Below, piece after piece: positions 33,702 through 45,187 of a stretch of 64,000 nt of DNA. The translations under genes were made by a program, and so were the position numbers. Origin of the DNA: Anaeramoeba flamelloides (lineage: Eukaryota; Metamonada; Anaeramoebidae). A model generated the notes under the pieces. It had not been told where the DNA came from, ran no database searches, and saw only the letters and a list, made by a program, of their open reading frames with translations. Position 1 is the stretch's first letter, and each line of letters starts with the position of its first letter. The stretch spans positions 5,771,001 to 5,835,000 of the forward strand of contig JANTQA010000070.1 of assembly GCA_027625915.1 (NCBI GenBank). Reading direction: 5' to 3'.

Positions 33702-35570
33702 TTTGTTTTAATTCAAGAGTGTTTTAAGGGAAAGATATAAATGAAAAAAAATGAAAAGTTTTGGGAATATTTAAAAGTATGTCTGGAATTAGTAAAGAAC
33801 CTGTTCTTGGTGAACTAATAGAAAATACTAAAGAATTCAAATAAAAGTTAGAAAATTGTTGTTCCTTTTTCCATTTTGTGGAACCTTTGGTATACAAGAT
33901 TGAAATTATGTTTTTTATTGGCTTAAGTATTTAATAACTGAAAATTAGTTATCTTCAAATAATTCTAAGTCATTAATTGTTTTAAATAAAAAATTAAGGG
34001 GATAGTAACTCTTATTTGTTTTTTTTTCCCAAAGGTAATAGAGTTATTATTTATACAAGGATAAAATTAAACCTGACACAGAATTTTATTTATAAACTTT
34101 AGAGAGATTTTTATCATTTTTAAAAGAAGTTCATTTTTCACAATGAAATTTTCAGTCAAAAAGATCTTATCCTTTTTTGTTTGGCTTTTATGGATCAAAA
34201 TTCCAAAAAGAAATAATGACAAAATCTTTTTATTTTTATATAACCTCACTTCTAGTAATTTCTGAGAGTCTTATTAAACAAAAAGTATTGAATTTTTTAA
34301 TCTTATTTAGGAAATATTAATAAAAATAAACCCAAATATTGAATCCTTGAAGATATAATAAAAGTGATCATCTATTTTATACACAAATATTTATTAAATT
34401 ACTTGAAATTTATAAGATTATGTATTATTCTTTTATCAATATCAAGAGTATAAACAAGGAACTATTTGGTTTAAAATTAGTTATTTAATAATATCTATTA
34501 TTTTTTTTTTTTTCGAATTATTAATTTGAAATTTTTTTTATTTGTTTGAAAATATTTAAAAATTGAGATATAATTCTTAAAGTCTATTTAAATATTTAAT
34601 TTTTTTGGTGTTAATTTCTCAATGAAAAACCAATAGTGGGTTATTATTAATTGATTATGAATTATCATATTAAAACAGATTTATTTTGGATTCTAAGTTA
34701 AATTTTCCCTTGTTTTAAAAAAGTATTATAGAGGAATTTTTAAATTGATTTTTTTTTTTTTTTTCTCATATTTTTTTATTCAATATAAAGAAAAAATAGA
34801 TTTGAACTGTTCTTTAATTCAAAAAATGATATTTTTTATAAGTTTAAAATAATTATTGGAATTTTTTTTGAAATTAAGTAGATTTTTAATATTAGGTTAT
34901 TGAGAAACTAATTGGTTTGATTTTTTAAGTGTATTTTAGTAGAAAACCTTCAAAGATATAAGATTTCTTTTTTCTTTCTTTAAAGAAAATAATTTTTTTT
35001 GAAATAATTCAGAAATCTGTTGTTGATTTTTGAACTATTTTGAAAATGAGAAAAATTAATCAAATTTTGAAAAACAATAATTCATTTCGGAAAATAGTAT
35101 TAAAAGTAAGTTTTGTTTCATATTAATCAGATTTTTAAACCATTTTTTAATTTTAAGAGGGGATAATTTTTTTGAATTTGTTATTAAATTTGATGGAATA
35201 TTTTTTTTTTGTTAACTAGTCCCTTAAAAGATTTTCAAAGAGTTATTGAACTAAATTTTTTTGTACTTTTATAGTTATTCATAAGTGTTGATAAATTGAA
35301 AAATATATTTCAAAACTTTTTTGGGATGAAAGGGGTTATAAATGAATTCTTCCGTTATCCTAAAAATAATTTCACTTGGTTTCCGTTCGGGTGAATAGGA
35401 TCTTTACTCATCAAATTAAAATCAAATATTTTAAAAAAAATTTTTTTTTTTTTTTTTTTTAATTTTGATTGGAGTAAACTAGTTTCCTCTTACAGCCCTA
35501 ATTTCTAAATTTTTGTTTAAAAATTTTAATAAAGAGTCATAATTTTCTTTATCATTAACTAATGATAAAA

Positions 35571-35840
35571 AATTTGTTTTTTTTTTTTTTATTATTATTC
35601 AAGAAGTGTAAATTACAATCTAATTGCCCTTAGACTTAAATTTCCTTTCAGAAATTTAAGCTTAAATCATAGATTTCACGATTATTAATTAATTAAAATA
35701 CTTTATAACTGTCTCAGTTTGTAATTAAATAGTTAAGATTTATTTTTTTTTTTTAATTTGTTTAAAAATTAATATATCTTTTTCATAGAAATGACAGACC
35801 CATAAAAAATGATTAATATTTTCTATAATTTCCTTTTGTT
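35571..35840. repeat. Dispersed repeat family I, copy 1
   Basis: About 270 bp matching 58.30-58.57 kb in the same orientation. Shared phrases are GAAGTGTAAAT, AATTTAAG..TAAAATCATAG, ATTATTAATTAAT and AATGATTAATATTTTCTATA. I cannot assign an element type. Confidence 0.55.
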
Positions 35841-37019
35841 CACAAAATTTGGTTTTGTTGATTATTTTTATTATTTTTTTCGATTCTAAATAACAATATA
35901 TAATCTTATTGAAACGAAAATAAGGGATATTTTTATGGGAAACTTTACATTTTATGGTTTTTTAGTCCTTTTTTACTTATTACTGGCTTCAATAAAAAAT
36001 TAATAGGATAGAAATCTTATTGGAATATGACCCGAAATAAAAAAAAATTAAAGTTAGTGTCAATCGATAGTATAATTGACACTCTATCTTTAAAAGACTG
36101 GTATATAATAATAATAAGGCTAAGATCAAAGTGTGATAATATTAAGTTTTAATCAAATTAGTGGGAAATGGTTCAAATGACTCTAAAAAATCCACTTATA
36201 AAGTAAAATCGATTTCAAATAAAAGTCGGTGAAAATTTCAAGAATCATTTGTAATTGAATAAAATTAATTGTATTATAATTCTAAAATCTAAGTAACTCT
36301 TTAAAACAGAAAAAAACCTCAAATAAAGCTTTAAAATCATTCGAACAAAACAATAAAAATTAAAATTAAATATATTTATAAATTTATGATCCTTTTATTT
36401 GAAATGGGAAATCTCGTTTTGTAAATTGTTGGGGGTCAAAATCAACAAAAACTACTGAATAAGGTGAATTTGGAAAAAGATCTTAATATTTTATTGATAA
36501 CTCTTTACACATCAAACTTTTCTTTCTTTAGGGTCTCATTTTTGATATAAAGTCTTAATTCATCTGGGTCTTTTTTTGAATTTGTTTGTTTTTTCTTTCT
36601 TTTTTCTTTGTTGCATACATCAATTCAATGATGACCCCTCTAAATTTCCATATCTAGCTCATCTAAAATCAAACTTAAATTGTATCCATTTTTATATTGA
36701 TATTAGATTTTTCCAAATTGGTTTATTTTATTCTTGTTTTTTCATCTTTCAAAAGTTACAATATCCATAAAAAAATAAAAAAAAAATTGAAAAAATGAAT
36801 AATTAAAATGAAAATCACCAATAAGTAATTATCTTATTAAGAATCAAATTCGATGGTATAGATGATTTGAGAGGTGTGCCATTTTGTTTGAAAAAGAGTT
36901 TACTTTCATCGTTCATAGAATAAAAAACATGTTTTCACCCAAGAACAAATTCTTTAAAGAACAGATAAAGTGTTGGTTGTTTTAGAAGATCTTTTATTCA
37001 GGCAATTTCCAACACCCTA

Positions 37020-37420
37020 ATTAACTGAAAAAATATTTAAATCTTTCGTTCTTATTGTTGTTGATCTTAAATGATCGAAAGGTTTGTCAACTTAATCAAA
37101 GGAAAATACAAATAAAACTCTTTGATCTGATCCTTGATTGAATCAAGTATCTTTTTTATTATTTATTATCAGAATTAACTTTTAATCACATAATTTTTTT
37201 TTTGAACAAAACAATTTTCTTTATGAAAATATTTCTCAATTGGCCCAAAAAAAACTTAGCTGTTATATCACAATTATTTTTTAAACGTGTTATTTTGACA
37301 TTTATTACGATTTTTAAATAATTATCACGATTTTATAGAATATCACGATTTGTTATATTTTCACTATAATATTGAATATCACAATTTTCTAAAATATTGC
37401 CATTTGGAAAAAATCAAAGT
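37020..37420 (+). repeat. Repeat family K, copy 3
   Basis: TTATTGTTGTTGATCTTAAA, CTCTTTGATCTGATCC and TTGATTGAATCAAGT match the 32.1-kb copy. ATATCACGATTTGTTA and nearby phrases match its CGATTTTA-rich right half. Confidence 0.55.
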
Positions 37421-38340
37421 AATTTATGTAACTTTATTATGACTTAACAAAAGATATCATCAACACTCTATTATTTTAGTGTTGTAGAAATATATTGTGA
37501 CATTAATATAACCCATTTAGATTTGTCTAGCCTACCCTTTTGAGTGAAAGGTTGCGTTTCCTTTAAACCAGAAAGTTTACGAGTTAGATAATCAGTGTAA
37601 TTGACTATAAACAATAAGTGGATAAGATATTGATTTCTTAGAGAATATTTTTAATATTATATAAGTTCTTAAATTAAATAGTCTAATTAGAAAATTATTG
37701 TCAAACAATCTATTTTTTTAAGAACACCTATATCAACATAATTAAAAAACATAAATGTGTAAAATTATGAAAAATTTTTCAAAAAAAATTCCTTCCTAAT
37801 TAAAAAAATTTCAATTTAATATCATAAAGGAGTTTATTTCAAAATTGATTTCGATATAAGTAGAATTTTTGATACTGAATTAGATATTACTATTGAAACA
37901 AGAAGAAAAAAAAACAAATTAAATTTGAAATTCTGGTTTTCTACTCAAGATTTTATTCTTTTTGACCAGACTATTTTCAATTTTCCCACAAATAAAAAAT
38001 CATTTTCTCTCAAAGTACAAAAAGGGATATTTAAATTAGATACTGATCATCATTATTTTTAATTGGTTTGTGGAGGGCAAAACTTAAATTCCTTAATGTT
38101 GCTAAGAAATACCATTTAGGAAATTGAAACAGAAAATTTATTTTTGTTTCTAGGAAAAAGATGGTTTCTTGGTTTCTCTTCAAGTTAACTTATTAACAAG
38201 TTCACACAAATCACAATACAAACAATTTTTTTCAAGATAATCAATAAACCTTAAACAAATTGTTTTTAATTTAACCACAGATTTTAAATTACATTTCATT
38301 TTTTTGAATTTCCTTTTCTGTTCAATAAATTTCTAGAGAT

Positions 38341-39093
38341 ATGCCAAATTATAAATTAACCTTGCCAAATGTTCATTTCCATAAAGACTGGAAAACAAGA
38401 GTAAAGACATGGTTTGATCAACCATCAAGAAAGACACGAAGAAAACAAAACAGAATCAAAAAAGCAATCAAAGTAGCACCAAGACCAGCATCTGGCTCAC
38501 TCAGGCCAATTGTTCATTGCCAAACTCAAAGATACAACATGAGAATCAAATCGGGAAGAGGGTTCACTCACAGAGAATTGAAAATGGCAGGCATTTCAAG
38601 ACACCAAGCAATGGGCATTGGCATTGCTGTTGACAAAAGAAGAAAAAACAGATCCGCTCAGACCTTAAAGGAAAATGTTGAAAGGCTCAGAGAATACAAA
38701 GAAAAATTGATCTTATTCCCAAGAAGAAGAAGTAATTATTCATCATTAGATATTTTAATTCTTTTTTTTTTTCGAAAGTTTACTTTTTTTAATTTTTTTT
38801 TTGAATAATTTTCTTTTTTTATTTTCAATTCCTTATAATTCTTTTTCTTATTTCTTTTCCTTTTATTCAAACACAAAAAAGAAAACCCAAATAAACAAGA
38901 TTCCAAAAGAGAATTGCAAAAACAAGCCAAACAAGTTAAAACCTATATGAAAGTCCGATATCCAGAACGAGTAATCGAAACAAGAGTGATCCCACAAGAA
39001 TTACGTGAAAGAGATCTTGCCAAAGAAAGAAGAGACAAAATTCAAAAAACCAAAGAAAGACTCATTAAAATTAGACAGGGAAAGAAGAAATAA
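38341..39093 (+). CDS. RPL13: 60S ribosomal protein eL13 (L13e)
   Basis: Two exons, 38341-38731 and 38882-39093, encode 200 residues, matching the usual eL13 length. The intron of 150 nt (38732-38881) has donor GTAATT and a long T-rich stretch before AAAAAG. eL13 landmarks include the N-terminal HFHKDWKTRVKTWFDQPSRK, then RPIVHCQTQRYNMRIKSGRG, FTHRELKMAGI, the segment AQTLKENVERLREYKEKLI-LFPRR just before the intron, and the basic C-terminal ERLIKIRQGKKK. It is a structural component of the large ribosomal subunit. It sits alone between long non-coding stretches. GC content and codon choice are higher than in most neighbours, as expected for a highly expressed gene. The stop is TAA. Confidence 0.97.
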
Positions 39094-39394
39094 GTGGTTT
39101 TTTCTTGTGAAGAAAGAAGTCTAAAAAAGAATGAATGAATCATTAATTTTCTTTTACATTTTTTCGTTTTTCCTCCTTTGATTTTTTTTTTCATTCGTCT
39201 CGAGGGACAGAGTTAAAACACAAATAAGCAATTTTAGAGTTCACTCCTTCTTTCTCAGTATTAATCTCAATTTACAATAGTCCAGGAGCCATAATAAATA
39301 AACAAATATGAGAATTTGATAAACTATTAAGATTTTTGAGCTATAATTTTGTCTACAAAAGAGCTAGGATAAAAAACTCTAAATTTATTTAGGG

Positions 39395-40260
39395 TTTAAA
39401 AAAGTGCATTTAAATGTCATAGAAATAAATAGGTTTTTTTTTTAATTTAAGAAATAAAAAGAAAATTTAATAAATTTTCTTAAAATTTCTAAAATTAAAA
39501 AAAAAACATACATTGATTTTCTTCAATTTTTGTTTTGTTTTTTTTGAAAATCTATTGATTTCCTAACCAAAACAAATATTAAAAAAAAACAAATGAAAGT
39601 ATCAGTAGAATGTCGTCAAGTGCCTAGGTTTTACATTAGTTTAAGAAATAAACTGAAAAGTTATTTAATTTATTATTATTATTTAGAGAAAGGAGCAATT
39701 AAAGAAAATTTATCAAATAAAAAAAGAGAAGAAAAAAAATTAAAAAATATTTAAAAAATAATATTATCATTTTCATTGCCAAATTACAAACTATCCGCTG
39801 TCGTTAAGTTTTCCAGAATTTGAAAGAATTGAGTAAAATCTTTGATTTTACCAAATTATTATTAATTCTGGAAAACCACTGTTAGCTTTGCATTTGATTT
39901 GAGAAATAAAAAGAAAATTTCTTAAATTTTCGTTTAATTTCTTAAATTAAAAAAAAGCTAGGTACTTGACGACACTTCTCCTGAATGCACATGGGGAGTA
40001 AAAACCAGTTAGAAAGACTATCAATTATAGATAAAATTCCACAATTTGTGAAAAATAATTGGTATTACACGACTCTCATAGTGGGGCACTAGGTGCCCAA
40101 AATTTAATTAATTTTAGGATTATTTCTCAAATTAAAATAAACATAACGAAAGTGCCGTATAGTGCCAATGTTTTTTTAATTTTTGAAATAAAAAGAAAAT
40201 TAAATAAATTTTCTTTTTATTTCAAAAAGTAAAAAAAAACCTAATGGAAAAAAGGGGGTA
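39395..40260. repeat. Compound palindromic repeat family H, copy 4
   Basis: Units with AATTTAAGAAATAAAAAGAA and AAAATTTTCTTTTTATTTC occur in both orientations. Edge phrases are ATGTCGTCAAGTGCCTAGG, TTTTCCAGAATTTGAAAGAA and AGGTACTTGACGACACT. At about 40.14-40.26 kb a second small block repeats the AAGTGCCGTATAGTGCC theme. These are probably two or three adjacent or nested copies. Confidence 0.65.
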
Positions 40261-40292
40261 AATTTGTAGAATCCCCCCTCTTCAATAATAAA

Positions 40293-40849
40293 TATATATA
40301 TAAACTAAAATTCAAAATTTTCCACATAGCTAAAACTTTCCAAATAATCACAATAATACAATTTCATTGAAATTTGAGATAATTTTGATTTTTGTAAAAT
40401 ATGAAAATCATTTTTTCATCTTTTAGTTTTTGTTTTCATTTCTTTGTTTGAATTACGTAATTTGTTTCGTTGGATCAATTTTTTTTTCGAACCATATATA
40501 TTAGGTTAAAGTCGAGGCGTTCCAAATAGAAGAATTCAAATAAAATTAGTTGATGGTATCTAACCATTTGATTGATCAATATTCCCAATAGAATTTAAAC
40601 AAATTTACTCATATATTTTTTTGTTTTCCCCTCTCCAAAAATTTTAACACACCCATGATTTATTTGTGTTGATAATTATTTATTTATTGTTTTGTGGGTA
40701 TTGTAATTTATAAACAAGTGTTAATATTTCAATTAGTGAATGGTTCTAATTTGGTAAATAGTCTTGAATTGATTAAATAAGTTTTTTTTTTTTTTCACAA
40801 ATCGAATTTTGGTATGTTAAAAATTTTGAATTGTGGTTTATATATATAT
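40293..40849. mobile_element. MITE family D, copy 2 (557 bp)
   Basis: The left end TATATATATAAACTAAAATT, continuing CAAAATTTTCCACATA, and the right end are near-perfect inverted repeats of about 37 bp. On the minus strand the right end reads TATATATATAAACCACAATT, then CAAAATTTTTAACATA. It matches the copy at 18643-19195. It is non-coding. Confidence 0.75.
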
Positions 40850-41771
40850 GAAGATTTTTGAGATGTACAAAGATTTCAAAAATTAAAATATGTATAATTT
40901 TTAATGTTAAGAACAATTTCGCCTATCTCTTAAATCAAAAACTCCGAAATAGCATTTTTTTGTTTAAAATTAAATATTCTGAAATATATTCATGTTTTGA
41001 AGATAAATATACGTTATTTCCAAAAAAAATTAGATAAATTAATGTTAAAATATCGAATTTAGCACCCATTCTAATATTGGGATTTAAATATCCATAATTA
41101 TTATTCAATATTAAAAGGTTCATCGGCATAATTCAATTTGCTTATTTGGAAGGAATTACTCGAACCAACGCATCTCAAAATTTCTGTTCTCAATACATAT
41201 ATGGTGTTTTTATGTTTGAAAAGTGGTCATATTTTTTTTTTCCTAATATGTTTATTCTTGATAATTTTCCACGGTGGCGGTCGATAAATACTTTTTATTG
41301 TTTCAGAAATGGTTTGTGTCGTTATCATATTTTTTTTTATTGAAATTATCTGAATCTTATTTTTCCAAAAAAAATTATTTATTGATTTTTTTTATTTTTT
41401 CAAAAGATTTAAATAAACACATTTTTTCATACAAATAATTGGATATCATTCATTTAGCATTAATATTTCTCTTAATTTTCTATTCTCAATTTTCTAAAAG
41501 AAATGCTTGTTAAAAAAAATTATTTGAAATATAAAAAAAAAATCTACTTTTTTGTAAATTCATATTAAATTATTAAGTAACCATTAACTATTTAAATTTG
41601 AATATTGAATAAATAATCTAAATCTATTTATTTGAACCCTTTGGTTAAAGTAAAAATCTAAAAAAATCGAAAAATCTTGAAAATTAATCAGAAAACATGA
41701 CTGAAAATTAAAAATATAATTTTGATATTAAATTTTAAAACCAAAAAACATTCTGATCGATTTAATAGATA

Positions 41772-42171
41772 CAGCTGTTCCAAGACTACTGTGAATTTTT
41801 TTATGAATCAAATTTTGAAGCTGATATAGATTTTTAAAAAGTTGGATATGAGGATAAGAAAGCTCATATTGAAAAAAATTTTTCATAAATTAACTTATTT
41901 CAAAGATTTTCTTGTTAAAAGATCAAAAATATTTTCGGTATTTCAAGAGAAACTTTTAAGTGGCATCTCAACAGATTTTCCAGGTTTGAAGCAATTTAGG
42001 GATCTGAAAATTAATTTTTCTTGTATCAAAAGAAAATTTTTTAAATAAGTTAATTTGTGAAATTTTTTTTTCAATATGAGCTTTCTTATCCTCATATCCA
42101 ACTTTTTAAAAATCTATATCAGCATCAAAATTTGATTCATATAAAAATTCAAGGTAGCCTTGGAAAGACTG
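41772..42171. mobile_element. Foldback TA-flanked element, ~130-bp arms (400 bp)
   Basis: The left arm starts CAGCTGTTCCAAGACTACTG and the right arm ends AGGTAGCCTTGGAAAGACTG; both are bordered by TA. The arms share about 130 bp as inverted repeats, including TTAAAAAGTTGGATATGAGG and ATAAGAAAGCTCATATTG. The 68-codon frame at 41842-42048 runs from the left arm through the central spacer and carries no recognisable motif. A decayed relative lies near 48.7 kb. CAGT-like ends with TA targets suggest a Tc1/mariner-type MITE. Confidence 0.8.
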
Positions 42172-42595
42172 TATATTTATTATTTATAAATATGAAAAAA
42201 GTGTTTGATTGTTTTTAATTTGTATTAAACTAAGCACAGTTTAATGGTAAATAAAATTTTCGTTTAGATTTCCAAAGTTTAATATGAAAATTTTGAAAAA
42301 AGTATTAAGGGAAGGATCTTAAAAAAAATCGATATTTTAAAAATTAATAAAAAAAAAACCAAAACTAAAAAAAAGTGAGTCACAATTTATGAAAAGAGTC
42401 ATACCGATTTTCTATTACTGAAATTTCACTGAAAAAAAGTTGAACAACAAGATTTTTTGCTAATAATTAAATTCATTTTAAAAGACATTACATAGTCTCA
42501 TTTTTCATAGTGATTATTTGTCTTTTCGAAGATCTTATTTTTTAAAAACTTGATCTTTTGCAAAAAAAAGTCGAAAAAGATCAATAAACAAGAAA

Positions 42596-42626
<31 letters not shown>

Positions 42627-42875
42627 GAAAAGAAAAGAAAAACAAACATTTGAAAAAGCAAAACAAAAATTTGCAAAATTGGAAAAAATAGTTCTGATCC
42701 AAAAATTTGAAAATATTTTTTTGCAAAGAATATGGGACAACCCCTCAAAACAACTTCCATTAACGTCATAAAGTGAGTCAAAATTTTTGAAAAATGGTTT
42801 ATTTGTTTTAAAAATAGAAAAACGAAAATTCTATGAGAACTGGTTGAGAAAAACAACATTTTTCATATTGATCTC

Positions 42876-43192
42876 CAATTGAAGATCCAAATATAATTTC
42901 AATAGAAATCAATATAATTTTTCTAAACACATTTATATGGTTTCAATAACCTTAGAATAATACATTTTTACCAAATGATAATTGATCTTGTAGAAAAAAT
43001 TTTTTTTACAAATAAATTACATATCAATAAACAATCGAGTAAAAAATCAAAATAAAGCAAAAATGTGAAAAAATGATTTCAATTTTGACATTTCCAAAAT
43101 AAAATTTCTTTCTTGCAAAATCCAAACAAACGCTTTAAAAATACAGACAACCCATTCGTTAAAACTGGATCTCTGACTACCTAAATAGTTTA
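42876..43192. mobile_element. MITE family B, copy 4 (right half only)
   Basis: It contains TTTCAATAGAAATCAATAT, TGATAATTGATCTTG, GTGAAAAAATGATTTCAATT and the right end TCTCTGACTACCTAAATAGTTTA. The left half of the family is missing. A purine-only stretch lies further left at about 42.58-42.64 kb. The bZIP gene's stop codon is 160 bases to the right. Confidence 0.65.
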
Positions 43193-43349
43193 TATTATAC
43201 AAACATATGAAAATTTTTTGTTAGCATTTTTTTAGAATGTCTCTCGTGATTTAATTAAAACCAATAAAATAAATATTGAACAACAATTAAATTCAACTTT
43301 AAAAAATCTGAAAACACTTATTCTGCATTAATATTTATTGGTATTTGAA

Positions 43350-44702
43350 TTATGAATTAAACTCAAAATCATGATCAGGATCGCTATCATTCCCAGTGAT
43401 TGAATTTTGTTCACTAGAATTGGGTTCAAGCGTTTCTTTATTGCGATGTTCTGGTTCAAAACTGTTTTGGTCACTACTGCCAATACCATTCTCGATCTCG
43501 TCCATGTTGCTATCGCCTTTTGATACATAACTAAAATCAAAATGATCATAATTATTCTCATCTAATTTAATTTTGCCAAGAGAATAATCGTGACCTGGAT
43601 TTTCGCCAATGTTACCCCAATTGAAACAAATCCCCACAACAAAAAAGAATATGAAAAGAGATACTCCAACAATGTTCTTTTTGTTTTGCCCGTTAAAGGA
43701 TTTATAATTCGGTTTAAATTTCTTCTTTGAATCATTTTTTTTTGAAGAGTGGTTTGTGTTTTGCCCCTGATCTAGTAGCTCATTCCCCCGATATTGTAAT
43801 TGCTGCTCGTACCTGCGTTTTCTTGAAACTGAGAATTGGGGGTTGTCCTTTCGTATGGTTTCTTCTAAAGGCGATAGTTCTTGAATTAAAGTCGAAAATT
43901 CCTGTTTGTCGTTCTCTTGCACTTGTTTGTCATTTTTTAAAAAATTGATCAAACGGCTCATCGCCATATTTTTCTGATCAATTTCTTTTTTCAAATCTGA
44001 AACAAGAGACTTTAACATGGAAATTTCTTGTTGTTGCTTAAGCTCTTCTTCTTTTTTTTTCTCTCTTGTCCTCCTTGCAGATTCTCGGTTCCTTTCTAAT
44101 CTACGGAGTCTTCTTTCCTCTTTGCTCAGGCTTTTCACATTTTTTATATTTCGAATGGATGCAAGCTTTTGCCTTTTGTCCAGTTCATTCGGTTTTAAAC
44201 TTCTTCCTCTTTTATTTGTTTTGGTGTTGGTTTTTTTGTTTGTTGACGTTTGTTGTCTTTTGGTGGTTCTTTCTTTTTTGATAATTTTTTTTATTATTTG
44301 TTTTTTCTTCCTTGTTTTTGGTTTTGTTTCAGAATTTTTCAGTTCTGTTTCTTCTTGTTGTTGCTGTTGTTGCTGTTGCTGTTGCTGCTGTTGTTGTTGT
44401 TCTTGATTCAAATTTCTAGAAATGTTTTGGATCTGTTTTTGTGTTTTATTCTGCTGCTCTGTTTTAATTTGGGGAATTGGTTGTTTCAATAAGGTTAAAA
44501 GTGGTGACGAGTTGAGGTTTTCTTCTTCTAATCTCACCTGAACAACTTCGTTTGGTGAGGTTGGTGGTGAAGAGAGTTCGTATTCTGTTAACAAATCATC
44601 AAAAAGAAGTGGTTGATAAGACACATCATTAAAGGAAAAAATATCGTCAGCATTTAAGAATGACTCTTCTCCATTTTCAAAATTTAATTGAGAAAACTCC
44701 AT
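43350..44702 (-). CDS. Membrane-tethered bZIP transcription factor (ATF6/CREB3-like layout)
   Basis: The protein has 450 residues. In order: an acidic, hydrophobic N-terminal activation-like region (1-65), a poly-Q tract near 100-116, and a Lys-rich linker. The bZIP basic region RNRESARRTREKKK has the Asn-x7-Arg spacing at 205-213. The zipper extends to about 255 with heptad residues I, V, I, M, L and L, L, K, L. After a ~90-residue linker, a single hydrophobic helix (about 344-362, IVGVSLFIFFFVVGICFNW) is followed by an 88-residue, strongly acidic tail with two N-x-S sequons. bZIP followed by one membrane helix is the plan of ATF6, CREB3/OASIS and plant bZIP17/28. Those are held in the ER and freed by site-1/site-2 proteases during stress. 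No RxxL site-1 motif is visible in the tail. ER tethering is inferred. There is one SUMO-like IKTE near residue 79. Confidence 0.85.
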   Translation of the reverse strand: MEFSQLNFENGEESFLNADDIFSFNDVSYQPLLFDDLLTEYELSSPPTSPNEVVQVRLEEENLNSSPLLTLLKQPIPQIKTEQQNKTQKQIQNISRNLNQEQQQQQQQQQQQQQQQEETELKNSETKPKTRKKKQIIKKIIKKERTTKRQQTSTNKKTNTKTNKRGRSLKPNELDKRQKLASIRNIKNVKSLSKEERRLRRLERNRESARRTREKKKEEELKQQQEISMLKSLVSDLKKEIDQKNMAMSRLINFLKNDKQVQENDKQEFSTLIQELSPLEETIRKDNPQFSVSRKRRYEQQLQYRGNELLDQGQNTNHSSKKNDSKKKFKPNYKSFNGQNKKNIVGVSLFIFFFVVGICFNWGNIGENPGHDYSLGKIKLDENNYDHFDFSYVSKGDSNMDEIENGIGSSDQNSFEPEHRNKETLEPNSSEQNSITGNDSDPDHDFEFNS

Positions 44703-45187
44703 TGTTTGGTTTTTTTGTTCACGTTCAAATCAAAATAAAAAAATTCGAACAAAATAAGTTTTTAAAAACAAAATGATCACGTTTGAATAATACAACAATA
44801 ATTCGAAAGTATTTTTTGAACTGAACAGATTCAAGAGAATTGTTTTAAATAATACAAAAGAAAATTATTGGCAAAAGATAAATTGAGTAAAAGCACTGTA
44901 TAGGTTTGAGAAGTTTCCAGTCTCTTTAAAAAAAGTGTTTATTTGCGAACTCAAAGCTTTTTAAATTTACCACGAATAAATCTAAAAGCAAAAAATTATT
45001 TATTCTGTAATTAGGATTTAAAGAAAGAAAATAATCTGGAAATAGCCAGTAATTTAATTTTGCTTTATCGACAAAAACGAAAATTTTATTCTTATTTTTA
45101 AAAACTTTTACAGTTAGCCGATAAAGATTTTAAAGTTATTAATCTCTGAAGAGGTAAAAAAGATCATCTTTCGTTAATGTAAGAGTA

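Larger units (their letters stand above)
33702..38340. other. Intergenic region between the RRM gene and eL13
   Basis: An AT-rich sequence without a supported gene. Repeat family I (35.57-35.84 kb) and family K (37.02-37.42 kb) are present. The phrase ATGGTTCAAATG at 36.17 kb also occurs at the edges of other repeats. TTTCTAG stands just before the eL13 start (38336) and could be the acceptor of a 5' UTR intron. Confidence 0.5.

Noticed and set aside
40935-41343. Two ~65-codon frames on opposite strands
   Set aside because: Short, no motifs, and composition like the flanking non-coding DNA.
42550-42771. 73-codon Lys-rich frame
   Set aside because: It derives from a purine-only A/G stretch; no coding signature beyond it.
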